DNA from: Alloactinosynnema sp. L-07
Lineage (GTDB): Bacteria > Actinomycetota > Actinomycetes > Mycobacteriales > Pseudonocardiaceae
Assembly: GCF_900070365.1 (NCBI RefSeq)
Contig: NZ_LN850107.1
Location: 5,828,001-5,892,000, forward strand
Length of the DNA stretch: 64,000 nt
Direction: 5' to 3'
Made by a program: the position numbers and the translations under genes. Below the pieces are notes generated by a model. The model did not search any database and was not told the DNA's origin. It saw nothing but the letters and a program-made list of their open reading frames with translations. This document shows positions 50,950 through 60,879 of the stretch, one piece after another (within the stretch, counting starts at the first letter, position 1; each line of letters starts with the position of its first letter).

Positions 50950-51509
50950 AGCGGCCTCCTGGTCGCGACCTTGCGCCAGCCCGCCAGCCGGTAGCCACCG
51001 GCGACGAGCACGGACAGGACGCTCGCGGTCACGACGCCCAGCACCCACAGGCGGTCCGTGCCGATGCCGATCGTGTGCGCGAGCGCGACCGGCCACGACA
51101 CGTAGGCCAGCCAGTGCACATACCGCCAGAGCCGTAGCGGCATCCGGTGGCGCAGCAGGCTGGTGATGATCAGCAGCAGGATCAGGTCGAAGGCGACGGT
51201 CCCGAACCCGACCCACAGCGGCAGGTACGTCGACTGGAACGGCACCACGGCGTCGAGCACGGTGATCGGGACGAACTCGTCGAGCAGGATCATCAGCACG
51301 TGGACGAACAGCAGGCCCGTGGCGATCAGCGACACGTTGCGGTGCAGCGTCTCGGTGACGAACCGGGGCCACCTCGGCGACCACACCCGGCCCGCGGTGA
51401 GCAGGCCCAGCACGACCGTGGCGGTGAACAGGGCGAGTGAGACGAACCCGCTGGCGCGCGAGAGGTACCAGTAGGTGCTGCCGGACAAGAGCGGTGCCGC
51501 GGTGATCAC
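50946..51509 (-). CDS. Ferric-reductase-like transmembrane cytochrome
   Basis: About 187 residues, six hydrophobic helices. Paired histidines suitable for haem b appear in TETLHRNVS/LLFVHVLM and WRYVHWLAYVSWPVALAHTIG. Similar domains occur in MsrQ, FRE and NOX-type proteins. The start is GTG 51509 inside the end of the apbE gene (4-bp overlap). Probably the membrane step of the operon's electron pathway. Confidence 0.85.
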   Translation of the reverse strand: MITAAPLLSGSTYWYLSRASGFVSLALFTATVVLGLLTAGRVWSPRWPRFVTETLHRNVSLIATGLLFVHVLMILLDEFVPITVLDAVVPFQSTYLPLWVGFGTVAFDLILLLIITSLLRHRMPLRLWRYVHWLAYVSWPVALAHTIGIGTDRLWVLGVVTASVLSVLVAGGYRLAGWRKVATRRPL

Positions 51510-52405
51510 GCCGCCTCCTGGAGATCGGTTGGCCAGCCTGCGACCCTGGTGACCTGGTGGTCGGTGCCGACCAGCCGGGCGGGGATGTCGTTTGCCGCCA
51601 GCCAGTCCGGCGCCGCGGTGCCGAGCACGATGGCGGCGGTGGCCGCGGTGTTGGCCTGGACGCAGGTCCGCGCGGCGACGCTCACGCTGCGCCACACCCG
51701 GCGCGCGGGCAGGCCGGTCGCGGGGTCGAGGACGTGGTGGAGCACCTGGTCGGCGCGTCGCCAGGTGCGCACGGTGGTGCTGGAGGTGGCCACGCCGCCG
51801 GACCGGACGGTGACGACCTGGCCGCCGTCGGTCGCGCGGTGGTCGTCGGCCACGCGCACCTTCCAGTCCCGCGGCGGCCCGGCGATGGCGAGGTCGCCAC
51901 CCAGGTTGACCAGCACGCCCGCGCCGGTCGACGCGGCGACGCGCCGCGCGGCCACATCGGCCGCCCAGGCCTTCGCCGTCGCGCCGAGGTCGAGTCGCAC
52001 GCCCAAGGGCAGCTGGATCGTGCGGGTGGCCGCGTCCGTCCCGATGCCGCGCCAGCCGCCGCCGCGGACCGGCGTGACCGGTGTCGACACCGGGGCCAGG
52101 TCGGCGAAGGTGCGGTCGTAGCCGATCGCGATCATCGCGTTGCCCAGTGTCGGGTCGACCAGCCCGTCGGTCACCTCGGCGGCGTCGAGCGCCACCCGGA
52201 CCACGGTGAACAGGATCGGATCGACGCGGGCGGCGCCGCTCGCGTTCAAAGTGGACAGTGTGGAGTCCGGCCGGAACCGGCTGCACGCGGAGTCCACTTC
52301 GGACAGAAACACGCGGAGTTCAGCCTCCGCCGCGGCCAGTGCGCCAGGATCGGTGACGAGCAGGTGTGCCGTGGTGCCGAAGACGGGGAACCGGACGCCG
52401 GTCAT
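51506..52405 (-). CDS. apbE: FAD:protein FMN transferase (ApbE)
   Basis: 299 residues. Family motifs are DSACSRFRPDSTLSTLNA, the LDLGATAKAWAAD segment, VLVNLGGDLAI and DPATGLPARRVWRSVSV. ApbE covalently attaches FMN to Thr/Ser of exported FMN-binding domains. No signal peptide is evident. No FMN_bind domain is encoded next to it, so its target is unclear. Overlaps both neighbours by 4 bp. Confidence 0.93.
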   Translation of the reverse strand: MTGVRFPVFGTTAHLLVTDPGALAAAEAELRVFLSEVDSACSRFRPDSTLSTLNASGAARVDPILFTVVRVALDAAEVTDGLVDPTLGNAMIAIGYDRTFADLAPVSTPVTPVRGGGWRGIGTDAATRTIQLPLGVRLDLGATAKAWAADVAARRVAASTGAGVLVNLGGDLAIAGPPRDWKVRVADDHRATDGGQVVTVRSGGVATSSTTVRTWRRADQVLHHVLDPATGLPARRVWRSVSVAARTCVQANTAATAAIVLGTAAPDWLAANDIPARLVGTDHQVTRVAGWPTDLQEAA

Positions 52406-52671
52406 GATCCCCCCGATGTGGTGTCCTCGTCGCCGCTTGAGCTCTCCGGCCGGTCGTCGCCCTGCGTGTTCTTCTTGGCGGGCTTGGACTTCTTCGACTT
52501 GTCGTCGTAGTCCGCCTTGCCCCCGCCGGACTTGGGCGCGGGCGCGGTGTACGCGATGGTGGCGCCGAGTCCGAGCGTGGCGGCGACCCCGGCCGCCACC
52601 ACGCCCGTGGTGATCTTCACGACCCTGGCCGCCGCGGCGTCGCGGGCGGCGGGGCTCAGTGGGCGAACCAT
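52402..52671 (-). CDS. Small single-helix membrane protein of the redox operon
   Basis: 89 residues, not recognised. A helix at about 17-42 (VVKITTGVVAAGVAATLGLG) is followed by a strongly charged, disordered tail (Lys, Asp, Ser, Glu). In related operons an FMN-binding protein often occupies this position; none of its motifs are visible here. The stop overlaps apbE by 4 bp. Confidence 0.7.
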   Translation of the reverse strand: MVRPLSPAARDAAAARVVKITTGVVAAGVAATLGLGATIAYTAPAPKSGGGKADYDDKSKKSKPAKKNTQGDDRPESSSGDEDTTSGGS

Positions 52672-52684
52672 GTGTCCTCCAGCC

Positions 52685-53593
52685 TCAGTCAGCGGTCACA
52701 CGGGACGGACCGGACAGCGGTTCATGATCGAGTTCAGGAATCTCGGCGCCCGCGGGCAGACCGAGTTCGACCCGCGCCGCGCGAGCGGCGACGAGCCCGT
52801 CGACGGCGGTCCGCCGTACAGCGTCGAACTGCACGTCGGTGGTCGCGCCGAGCAGCAGCGCGGCGGCCTCGCCGTGCTTGCGCGCCGCGCCGGGATGGCT
52901 CTCGGGCAGGTCGGTGACCTCGGCGCCGAGCCGGTCGACCAGTGCCCGTGCGTCGGTGCGCAGCGCCTGGGCCCGACCGCGCGCCCGGCCGCGGGTCAGG
53001 GTGACCCACACCGCGAGCCCCGCGACGAGCAGGCCGACGCCGCCAAGCACGAAGGGCAGCACGGTGGTGGTGTCGTCGACCCCGGCCACGTCCGTAGTCG
53101 CGGGGGTCGCGCCGTAGCGGTCGCCGCGCCCGGCGGTGCCCTCGCACTTCGGCGCGGCCTTCACGGCGGTGACGAAGTCGGTCAGCGCCTTGGTGAGGTC
53201 GCTGCTCTCGTTCGCGTCGAGGAAGGTCTCGTTCGCGTTGATCGCGCCGGAGGCGGCCTTGCCCGCCTCGCCGTCGCACAGGACCTCGGACCCGGCGTAG
53301 AAGTAGCGGCCCGCGATCACCGCGATGGTCTGCCCCGGCAGGCTCACCGCGAGCTGTCTTGGCAGCCCGCTGACCTCGCTCACCGCCGGACCGGCGGGCA
53401 GGATCGCGATCTTGATCGGGGCGTCGCCGATGGCGCTGGTCAGCGCGGCGACGTCGAGCGTGCGCTTCGCGGCCGGGTCGAGCCACACCGCCACCGTGCG
53501 CAGCTCGCGGGCCGCGTCGTCGATCGGCGCCGCGCTCGCCAGTGGGGCGGTCAGCAGCATGAGCGCCGCGACCGCCGGGAACAGCCGAACCAC
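52685..53593 (-). CDS. Secreted/membrane hypothetical protein upstream of the redox operon
   Basis: About 302 residues. Signal peptide (FPAVAALMLLTAPLASAAP), extracytoplasmic domain (about 25-160, with two cysteines), one membrane helix (LPFVLGGVGLLVAGLAVWVTL) and a cytoplasmic helical tail. The overall layout resembles Rv1476-type membrane proteins, but I am not confident of the family. The GTG at 53593 has AGGAGG at good spacing; GTG 53599 overlaps that site. It is only 13 bp upstream of the next gene, so probably the first gene of the operon. Confidence 0.7.
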   Translation of the reverse strand: MVRLFPAVAALMLLTAPLASAAPIDDAARELRTVAVWLDPAAKRTLDVAALTSAIGDAPIKIAILPAGPAVSEVSGLPRQLAVSLPGQTIAVIAGRYFYAGSEVLCDGEAGKAASGAINANETFLDANESSDLTKALTDFVTAVKAAPKCEGTAGRGDRYGATPATTDVAGVDDTTTVLPFVLGGVGLLVAGLAVWVTLTRGRARGRAQALRTDARALVDRLGAEVTDLPESHPGAARKHGEAAALLLGATTDVQFDAVRRTAVDGLVAARAARVELGLPAGAEIPELDHEPLSGPSRVTAD

Positions 53594-53695
53594 GTGCACC
53601 TCCTGTGGGTATCGGTAGTCACACGGGTCGGGAGGCGATCCGGTTCATCCCTGGGTGTCGTCTTTTCCTGGTCGTCCGTGACCAGCGCAAACCGG

Positions 53696-53701
53696 TAAAT
53701 T
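53696..53701 (+). promoter_or_regulatory. -10 box for pabA/trpG
   Basis: TAAATT 6 nt before the ATG at 53708, another leaderless arrangement. Confidence 0.45.
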
Positions 53702-53707
53702 GGCGCC

Positions 53708-54355
53708 ATGCGCGTTCTGGTGGTCGACAACTACGACAGCTTCGTCTACAACCTGGTCCAGTACCTGGCCCAGCTCGGCGCCGACTGCGAGGTCTGGCGC
53801 AACGACGCAGCCGAGCTCGCCGCCCCCGACGCGCTGCGCGGATTCGACGCCGTGCTGGTCAGCCCCGGCCCGAGCACCCCGGAACGCGCGGGCCTGAGCA
53901 TCGACGTGGTCAAGCGCTGCGCCGACGCCCGGCTGCCGGTGCTGGGCGTGTGCCTTGGCCACCAGGCCATCGGCGTGGCCTGGGGCGCCACCGTCGACCG
54001 CGCGCCGGAGCTGCTGCACGGCAAGACCAGCCAGGTCACCCACACCGGCGCGGGCGTCCTGGCCGGGCTGCCCAACCCGTTCACCGCGACCCGCTACCAC
54101 TCGCTGACCGTGCTGCCCGAGACCATCTCCGACCAGTTCGAGGTCACCGGCCGCACCGAGAGCGGCATCGTGATGGCCATGCGCCACCGCGAGCTCCCGG
54201 TCGAGGGCGTGCAGTTCCACCCCGAGTCCGTGCTCACCGACGGCGGCCACCGGATGCTCGCCAACTGGCTGGCCACCGCCGGATTCGAGGTCCCCGAGCA
54301 GCGGGTGGCCGAGTTGGAGCGCGGCATGCGCGCGCTCACCCAAGCCCTCGCATAG
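53708..54355 (+). CDS. Anthranilate/aminodeoxychorismate synthase glutamine amidotransferase
   Basis: A 215-residue class I glutamine amidotransferase. VDNYDSFVYNLVQYL opens the protein. The catalytic Cys lies in PVLGVCLGHQAIG, with the His-Glu pair in VQFHPESVLT. It supplies ammonia for anthranilate (TrpG) or aminodeoxychorismate (PabA); the partner subunit is not in this window. The same gene stands next to pknB in mycobacteria. Confidence 0.95.
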   Translation: MRVLVVDNYDSFVYNLVQYLAQLGADCEVWRNDAAELAAPDALRGFDAVLVSPGPSTPERAGLSIDVVKRCADARLPVLGVCLGHQAIGVAWGATVDRAPELLHGKTSQVTHTGAGVLAGLPNPFTATRYHSLTVLPETISDQFEVTGRTESGIVMAMRHRELPVEGVQFHPESVLTDGGHRMLANWLATAGFEVPEQRVAELERGMRALTQALA

Positions 54356-54360
54356 AAGCA

Positions 54361-54393
54361 GAACGGCCTCCCGGAAGCTCCGGGAGGCCGTTC
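54361..54393. terminator. Bidirectional terminator between pabA/trpG and pknB
   Basis: GAACGGCCTCCCGG-aagct-CCGGGAGGCCGTTC, a perfect 14-bp stem followed by TCGT on the plus strand. Confidence 0.85.
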
Positions 54394-54406
54394 TCGTATG
54401 TCCGCG

Positions 54407-56389
54407 TTAGGGCTGCGTCGGGATCGTGACCCCGGGCTTGCGGCCCACCAGCAGGTTCACCGTCTGGTTCTTGTCGAGCTTCTGGCCGTTGTTGGGCCGC
54501 TGGTCGATGACGCGCCCGACCTTGCTCTCGTCGTTGGTGAGCGTCTCCGCGGTGTTGAGCGTGCCCGTCCAGCCCAGCGCCTTGAGCGCCTTGTCGGCCT
54601 CGGTGGGCGTCATGCCCTCCAGGTCCGGCATCTCCAGTTCGACCTTGTCGCCGTTGGACACCTCAAGGGTGATCGTCGACCCGACCTTCAGCTTGCCGCT
54701 CTTCGGCGACTGGTTGACCACCTTGTTGACCGGCTGGTCCGAGGAGACGTCCCGACGCTGGGCCTTGAAGCCGAGGCTCGTCAGGTTCTTCGACGCGGTC
54801 TCGTAGTCCTGGCCGATCAGGTCCGGCACCTCGATGGTCTCCGGGCCCTTGCCGATGGTGAGCTTGACCTGGGTGCCGGGGTTGACGTTCTGGCCACCGG
54901 CCGGGCTCTGGTCGATCACCTTGCCGATCTTGGCCGCGTCCTCGGTCGCCTCTTCGTCGACCGTCGGCGCGAGCTGCAGGTTGATCTTCGCCAACTCGGC
55001 GGCCGCCTCGTCCTTGGTCTTGCCGGTCAGGTCCGGCACCGCGACCTTGTTGGGCGACGCGCCGACCTTGATGGTGACCTGGGCGCCCTTGCTGACCGAC
55101 GTTCCCGCTACCGGGTTGGTGTCGATGACCTTGCCGATGCTGTCCGGTCCGCAGCCCGGGGTGCCGTCAGGCGCGGGCTGGCAGGGAACCGGCTCGCGGA
55201 TGACCTTCAGGCCCTTCTCGCTCAGGGTCTGCGTCGCCTGCGCCTCGATCAGGCCCTTCACATCCGGCAGCGAGAACGACTCGGAGCCCGCGGGCGCCTT
55301 GTCCTTGTCCGACATCAGCCAGAAGATCACGCCCGCCAGCCCGGCCACGAGCAGCCCGACCAGGACGATCGTCCACGTCTTGCGCTGCTTGCGCTTGCGT
55401 TCCTCTTCCTCGTCGGCGAAGCGGTCGTAGTCGTCGTAGTCGTCGGCCAGCGCCTCGGGGCGGTGCCTGCCGCGCATGTCCGGCTGGCGGTTCGCGCCGA
55501 GCACCGCGGTGCGGTCCTCGTCGGTCATCACCATGGGCGCGGCGGGACGCTGTCCCGACAGCACGCGGACGATGTCGGTGCGCATCTCGGCGGCCGACTG
55601 GTAGCGGTTGGCCGCGCCCTTCGACATCGCCTTGAGCACGATCGCGTCGAGCTGCGGGCTGACCCGCGGGTTGAGCGCCGACGGCGGCTTCGGGTCCTCG
55701 CGGACGTGCTGGTAGGCCACCGCGACCGGCGAGTCGCCGGTGAACGGGGGCTCGCCGGTGAGCAGCTCGAACAGCACGCACCCGGCGGCGTAGACGTCGC
55801 TGCGGGCGTCGACGGCCTCGCCGCGCGCCTGCTCCGGGGACAGGTACTGCGCCGTGCCGATGACCGCGGCGGTCTGGGTGACCGCGACCTGGCCGTCGGC
55901 CACCGCGCGGGCGATACCGAAGTCCATCACCTTGACCGCACCGGTCTTGGTGATCATCACGTTCGCGGGCTTCACGTCACGGTGCACGATCCCGTGCCGG
56001 TGGCTGAAGTCCAGCGCGGCGCAGACGTCGGCCATGATCTCCATCGCGCGCTGACCGGAGAGCGGGCCCTCGGTCTTGACGATGTCGCGCAGCGTCCGGC
56101 CGTCGACGAACTCCATGACGATGTACGGCAGCGGGCCGGTCTCGGTCCGCGTCTCGCCGGTGTCGTACACCGCGACGATCGCGGGGTGGTTCAGCGCCGC
56201 GGCGTTCTGCGCCTCACGGCGGAACCGCTCCTGGAACTGCGGGTCCCTGGCCAGGTCCGCGCGCAGCACCTTCACGGCGACCTCGCGGCTCAGGCGCACG
56301 TCCCGGCCCCGGTGGACCTCGGACATCCCGCCGTACCCGATCGTCTCGCCGATCTCGTAGCGGTTGGAGAGCAGTCGCGGTGTGGTCAT
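54407..56389 (-). CDS. pknB: Serine/threonine protein kinase PknB with four PASTA domains
   Basis: 660 residues. The kinase domain (about 11-275) has GYGGMSEVH, Lys40, HRDVKPANV, DFG and an activation loop VTQTAAVIGTAQYLSPEQ. A charged juxtamembrane region, one helix (TWTIVLVGLLVAGLAGVIFWLM) and four extracellular PASTA repeats, each opening with a xPDL/xPDV motif, follow. The first PASTA has a Cys pair insert (CQPAPDGTPGC). PASTA domains sense muropeptides or lipid II. Known clients in mycobacteria include CwlM and the MurJ pseudokinase, both at the other end of this window. Confidence 0.97.
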   Translation of the reverse strand: MTTPRLLSNRYEIGETIGYGGMSEVHRGRDVRLSREVAVKVLRADLARDPQFQERFRREAQNAAALNHPAIVAVYDTGETRTETGPLPYIVMEFVDGRTLRDIVKTEGPLSGQRAMEIMADVCAALDFSHRHGIVHRDVKPANVMITKTGAVKVMDFGIARAVADGQVAVTQTAAVIGTAQYLSPEQARGEAVDARSDVYAAGCVLFELLTGEPPFTGDSPVAVAYQHVREDPKPPSALNPRVSPQLDAIVLKAMSKGAANRYQSAAEMRTDIVRVLSGQRPAAPMVMTDEDRTAVLGANRQPDMRGRHRPEALADDYDDYDRFADEEEERKRKQRKTWTIVLVGLLVAGLAGVIFWLMSDKDKAPAGSESFSLPDVKGLIEAQATQTLSEKGLKVIREPVPCQPAPDGTPGCGPDSIGKVIDTNPVAGTSVSKGAQVTIKVGASPNKVAVPDLTGKTKDEAAAELAKINLQLAPTVDEEATEDAAKIGKVIDQSPAGGQNVNPGTQVKLTIGKGPETIEVPDLIGQDYETASKNLTSLGFKAQRRDVSSDQPVNKVVNQSPKSGKLKVGSTITLEVSNGDKVELEMPDLEGMTPTEADKALKALGWTGTLNTAETLTNDESKVGRVIDQRPNNGQKLDKNQTVNLLVGRKPGVTIPTQP

Positions 56390-56462
56390 CGGTGCGTCGT
56401 CCCGCTCCTAGTCAAGTCCTGTCCCATCATGCCTGCTGCGCGCCCTCTGACTTCCATAGTGC

Positions 56463-57911
56463 TCATCCCGGAGGTCCTTGCCGCGGCCGGCACACGATTG
56501 TGATGCGGTCGCCGCGCTTGAGCTTGCCGATCGGGGTGACGCTGGTCACCGCGCAGTCGGAGGGATCGTCCGGGGTGACGTCCGTGTCGGTCACCACGGT
56601 GGTCCGCAGCCCGAGGTCTGTCTCGAGTTCCATGGCGACTTCGGCCGCGGGCCTACGGAGGTACCGCGTAGGGATGATCGTCACCATCTCACCTTCGGCC
56701 GCCCCATCGGAGGGTTTCGTCGGTTTCTGGGTAGGACCTGTACCCGGTTGGCCGCCTGGTGCACTGTCCTCGGAGTCGGTGGCGGGCGTCGATGTGGCGC
56801 CCGTCTCACCTCCGGGCCCGTTCGGACTGTCCGATTGGAAGATCGCGGGCAGGGCGAAGGCCAGGGCCACGATCAGCGCGATCGTCAGCAGGGCGATGGT
56901 GATCCACAGCCCGGTCCGGCTCTCGCGCAGCGGCGGCCGGGGCGGGATGCGCATCGGGAACGCTCCCGACTGCGGGCTCGGCGGCGGCACCGGCAGCATC
57001 CCCGGATGCGTGGCGGGGCCGAGCTGCTGTCCGCGCGCGGCGGCCATGGCCACCCCGGACGGTGCGGGCAGCGGGTGTCCGGCCCGGACCGCGGCCACCG
57101 CGGCGGCGAACTCGCCGCCGCTGGCGTAGCGGCGGCGCGGGTCCTTGACCAAAGTGGCCTCGACGACCGCGCGGGCACCCGGCGGCACGTCCGGCGGCAG
57201 CGGCGGCGGGATGTCGCGGATGTGCATCATCGCCACCGTCACCGCGTTCTCCGACAGGAACGGCCTACGCCCGGTGAGGCACTCGTAGCCGACCACGGCC
57301 AGCGAGTAGACGTCGCTGGCGGGCTCGGCCTCATGGCCGAGCGCCTGCTCGGGGGCGATGTAGTGGGCGGTGCCCATGACCATCCCGGAGCGGGTCACCG
57401 GGGCGGCGTCGGCGGCCTTGGCGATGCCGAAGTCGGTCAGCTTCACCACGCCGGTCGGGGTGATCAGGATGTTGCCCGGCTTGACGTCGCGGTGGACGTA
57501 CCCGCGCTCGTGCGCGGCCTGTAGCGCCTGCCCGGCCTGTTCCAGGATGTCCAGGGTCCGGTCGGCGCTGATCCGGCCCTCCTTGGCCAGGATCGCGGCC
57601 AGCGGATCGCCCTCGACGAGCTCCATCACCAGGTAGGCGGTGTCCTGCGGGCCGTCGACGATCGCCGCGGTCTCGCCGTAGTCGTGCACGGCGGCGATGC
57701 CGGGGTGGTTGATCGAGGCGGTGGTGCGCGCCTCGGTGCGGAACCGGTGCAGGAACTCGGCGTCCCCGCTCAGCTCCGGCTTGAGCACCTTCACCGCGAC
57801 CCTGCGGTCGAGCCGGGTGTCGGCGGCCTCCCAGACCTCGCCCATGCCGCCGACCGCGATCCGGCTGCTGAGCCGGTAGCGGTCGGCCAGGAGCAGGCCC
57901 GAGGTCAGCAT
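56463..57911 (-). CDS. pknA: Serine/threonine protein kinase PknA with a PASTA-like extracellular domain
   Basis: 482 residues. The kinase domain (about 12-270) shows [38 protein letters not shown] and [11 protein letters not shown] Pro/Ala linker and one helix ([20 protein letters not shown]) are followed by a Thr/Gly-rich linker. The C-terminal segment of about 70 residues ([20 protein letters not shown], ending [10 protein letters not shown]) looks like one PASTA repeat. Mycobacterial PknA lacks such a domain. The start is 2 bp from the pbpA stop. Confidence 0.94.
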   Translation of the reverse strand: MLTSGLLLADRYRLSSRIAVGGMGEVWEAADTRLDRRVAVKVLKPELSGDAEFLHRFRTEARTTASINHPGIAAVHDYGETAAIVDGPQDTAYLVMELVEGDPLAAILAKEGRISADRTLDILEQAGQALQAAHERGYVHRDVKPGNILITPTGVVKLTDFGIAKAADAAPVTRSGMVMGTAHYIAPEQALGHEAEPASDVYSLAVVGYECLTGRRPFLSENAVTVAMMHIRDIPPPLPPDVPPGARAVVEATLVKDPRRRYASGGEFAAAVAAVRAGHPLPAPSGVAMAAARGQQLGPATHPGMLPVPPPSPQSGAFPMRIPPRPPLRESRTGLWITIALLTIALIVALAFALPAIFQSDSPNGPGGETGATSTPATDSEDSAPGGQPGTGPTQKPTKPSDGAAEGEMVTIIPTRYLRRPAAEVAMELETDLGLRTTVVTDTDVTPDDPSDCAVTSVTPIGKLKRGDRITIVCRPRQGPPG

Positions 57912-57913
57912 GG

Positions 57914-59398
57914 TCAGCTCCCTCCGGCGAGGAAGGCGTTGATGGTGGTGCGGCCGATGGTGGCCGACAGCTTGCCGCCGGTCGCGGCCACGTCGCGGCT
58001 CTCCACGACCACCGCGACGGCGATCTTGGGGTCGTCGGCCGGGGCGAAGGCGACGTACCAGGCGAACGGCGGGGTGTTCTTCGGGTCGTTGCCGGTTTCG
58101 GCGGTGCCGGTCTTGGAGGCGATGGTCAGGCCGTTGGTCTTGCCGTCGCCGCCGGTCTTGGCCTCGGACTCGATCATCATGTCGCGCAGCTGCTCCGCGG
58201 TGTCGCGCGACATCGCCCGACCGAGGCCGTCCTCGTCGAACTTGGCGATCTCCGACAGGTCCGGTGCCAGCACGGACTTGACCAGCTGCGGCTTCATCCG
58301 CTCGCCGCCGTTGGCGATGGTGGCCACGATCTCGGCGTTCTGTAGCGGGGTCAGCCGGACGTCACGCTGGCCGATGCCGCTCTGGTAGAGCGCGTTCTCG
58401 TCGGCGACGGTCAGGCAGCCGTTGTTCGCCCGCGGCCCGATGCACGACTGGGTGACCGACATCGGGACCTTCAGGTCGGTCTCGCCGATGCCGAGCATGC
58501 CCGACATCGCGCCGAGCTTGCGGGCGCCGAGGTCATGGGCGAGCTGGGCGAAGGCGGTGTTGCACGACAGGGACATCGCGGTCTGCATCGACACCGTGCT
58601 CTGGCTGCCATTGCAGAAGCCACGGTTGTAGTTGCGCAGCTCCGAGCCGCCGACGGTCAGCTTGTCGGTGGCGGTGACCTGGTCGTCCTTGGACTTGCCG
58701 TCCTCGATGGCGGCGGCGGCCACCACGAGCTTGAACGTCGAGCCCGGCGCGTAGGTCTCGGCGATCGCGCGGTTGAGCACCGGCTTGCGCGGGTCGTCCT
58801 TGTAGGTCAGCCACGCCTTTTCCTGCGTCTTGCCGTCGTGGGCGGCCAGCGGGTTCGGGTCGTAGGACGGGGTGGAGACCATCGCCAGGATCTCGCCGGT
58901 CTTCGGGTTCAGCGCGACCACCGACCCGGCGAAGCCCTGCTTCTCCATCGCCCCGTACGCCGCCTCCTGGGTGGCGGGGGAGACGGTCAGCTCGATGTTG
59001 CCGCCACGCGGGTCGCGGCCGGTGATCAGGTCCGACAGCCTGCGCACGAACAGCCGGTCGTCGGAGCCGTTGAGGATCTCGTCCTCGGCCCGCTCCAGCC
59101 CGGAGGCGCCGTAGCGCTGGGAGTAGTAGCCGGTGACCGGCGCGTACATCGGGCCATTGGTGTACTGGCGCAGGTAGCGCAGCCGGTCGTTGGTGGCCTG
59201 CACGGTCGCCAGGACCTTGTTGCCGCCCGCGAGGATCTTGCCGCGCTCGCGGGAGTACTCCTCCAGCAGCACGCGCTGGTTGCGCGCGTCCTTGCGGTAG
59301 TCGTCGGCCTTGATGATCTGGATGTAGGTCGCGTTGGCCAGCAGCAGCACGATCATGCAGAGCATGGCCAGGCCGACGCGGCGGAGGGGAGTGTTCAT
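57914..59398 (-). CDS. pbpA: Penicillin-binding protein PbpA (class B transpeptidase)
   Basis: 494 residues. N-terminal anchor ([19 protein letters not shown]), a dimerisation-type domain, and a transpeptidase domain with active-site motifs APGSTFKLV (Ser), SCN and KTGT. It cross-links peptidoglycan with the adjacent SEDS partner RodA. ATG 59398 overlaps the rodA end by 4 bp. Four cysteines in the transpeptidase domain (CNGS, SCN, SCIG, GCL) could form disulfides outside the cell. Confidence 0.96.
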   Translation of the reverse strand: MNTPLRRVGLAMLCMIVLLLANATYIQIIKADDYRKDARNQRVLLEEYSRERGKILAGGNKVLATVQATNDRLRYLRQYTNGPMYAPVTGYYSQRYGASGLERAEDEILNGSDDRLFVRRLSDLITGRDPRGGNIELTVSPATQEAAYGAMEKQGFAGSVVALNPKTGEILAMVSTPSYDPNPLAAHDGKTQEKAWLTYKDDPRKPVLNRAIAETYAPGSTFKLVVAAAAIEDGKSKDDQVTATDKLTVGGSELRNYNRGFCNGSQSTVSMQTAMSLSCNTAFAQLAHDLGARKLGAMSGMLGIGETDLKVPMSVTQSCIGPRANNGCLTVADENALYQSGIGQRDVRLTPLQNAEIVATIANGGERMKPQLVKSVLAPDLSEIAKFDEDGLGRAMSRDTAEQLRDMMIESEAKTGGDGKTNGLTIASKTGTAETGNDPKNTPPFAWYVAFAPADDPKIAVAVVVESRDVAATGGKLSATIGRTTINAFLAGGS

Positions 59399-60879
59399 GC
59401 GGGACGCTCCGGTTCCGGGCGCTGCACCATCACCGTGTGCGCCTCGGCGATCGGGGCCTGCGGCACCGGCCGCGGCCGCACCCCGGTCTGCGGCCTGCGC
59501 GCGGCGTCGGAGATGCGCAGCAACAGCGCCACAAGGATGTAGTTGGCCAGCAGCGACGAGCCGCCGTAGGACAGGAACGGGGCGGTGAGGCCGGTCATCG
59601 GGATCAGCTTGGTTACCCCGCCGACGACCACGAACACCTGCATGATCAGCAGGAACGACAGGCCGCCGCCGAGCAGCTTGCCGAAGGTGTCGCGCACCGC
59701 GAGGGCGCTGCGCATGCCGCGCAGGGCGAGCACGGTGTAGATCATCAGCAGCGCGGCGAGGCCGATGAAGCCCAGTTCCTCGCCGATGGCGGCGGGGATG
59801 AAGTCGGTGTTGGCCAGCGGGACCAGGTCCGGCCTGCCCGCGCCCAGCCCGGTGCCGCCGACCCCGCCGGTGCCAAGGCCGAACAGGCCCTGGGCGATCT
59901 GGTAGCCGCCGCCGGGGTCGTCGTAGGTGGCCAGCGGGTCGATCCAGTTCGCCACGCGCTGCTGCACGTGCCCGAAGAGCTGATAGGCGACCAGAGCACC
60001 GCCGACGAACAGCAGCAGGCCGACGCCGACCCAGACGCCGCGTTCGGTGGCGACGTAGAGCATCACCAGGATCGTGCCGAAGAACAGCAGCGACGTGCCG
60101 AGGTCCTTCTGGAACACCAGAACGCCGACCGACACGCCCCACGCGAACAGGATCGGCCCGAGGTCACGCGCGCGCGGCAGGTCGATCCCGAGTACCCGCC
60201 TGCCCGCGGCCATGAACAGGTCGCGCTTGGAGACCAGGAAGCCCGCGAAGAACGTCAGCAGCAGGATCTTGGCGAACTCGCCGGGCTGGATGGAGATCGG
60301 CCCGACCCGCAGCCAGATCTTCGCGCCGTTGATCGTCGGGGCGATGAAGCTGGGCAGGAACGCGGGCAGCGCCAGCAGGATCAGCCCGACCAGGCCGAAG
60401 GTGTACGCGTACTTGGTGAGCTTGCGGTGGTCCTTGATCACGATGAGGACCGCGAGGAACAGCAGCAGCGAGATCGTCGTCCACAGGATCTGCCGCGGCA
60501 CGTCGTTGTTGATCTCCCGACCCAGCCGCAGCGCCCGCTCGGTCATCGCCAGGTCGATCCGGTAGATCATCACCAGGCCGAGGCCGTTGAGCACCGCGAC
60601 ACACGGCAGGATCAGCGGATCGGCGTACGGCGCGAACTTGCGCACCGCGACGTGCGCGCCGCCGAACAGCGCGAGGAAGGCCAGTCCGTACCAGACGATC
60701 CGCAGCGTCAGCTGCTGTTCCTGGTTGGCCTCCACCAGCATCAGCGCCGCGGAGACGACGAACGCGGCGAAACCGAGCAACAGCAGCTCGGTACCGCGAC
60801 GCGTCGGCGCCGCACCGTCGGGTCCGACGCTGCTCTGCCCGGCCGCCAGACCAACCGCGCCTTGGACCGGTGATCCCAT
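59395..60879 (-). CDS. rodA: SEDS-family peptidoglycan glycosyltransferase RodA/FtsW
   Basis: 494 residues with about 12 membrane helices. SEDS signatures are GAKIWLRVGPISIQPGEFAKI, FQKDLGTSLLFFG and TNTDFIPAAIGEELGFIG-like PLANTDFIPAAIGEELG, then TGLTAPFLSYGGSSLLANY. It polymerises lipid II for elongation, paired with PbpA. The cytoplasmic tail is Pro-rich. Start ATG 60879 shares a base with the pstP stop. Confidence 0.96.
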   Translation of the reverse strand: MGSPVQGAVGLAAGQSSVGPDGAAPTRRGTELLLLGFAAFVVSAALMLVEANQEQQLTLRIVWYGLAFLALFGGAHVAVRKFAPYADPLILPCVAVLNGLGLVMIYRIDLAMTERALRLGREINNDVPRQILWTTISLLLFLAVLIVIKDHRKLTKYAYTFGLVGLILLALPAFLPSFIAPTINGAKIWLRVGPISIQPGEFAKILLLTFFAGFLVSKRDLFMAAGRRVLGIDLPRARDLGPILFAWGVSVGVLVFQKDLGTSLLFFGTILVMLYVATERGVWVGVGLLLFVGGALVAYQLFGHVQQRVANWIDPLATYDDPGGGYQIAQGLFGLGTGGVGGTGLGAGRPDLVPLANTDFIPAAIGEELGFIGLAALLMIYTVLALRGMRSALAVRDTFGKLLGGGLSFLLIMQVFVVVGGVTKLIPMTGLTAPFLSYGGSSLLANYILVALLLRISDAARRPQTGVRPRPVPQAPIAEAHTVMVQRPEPERPA

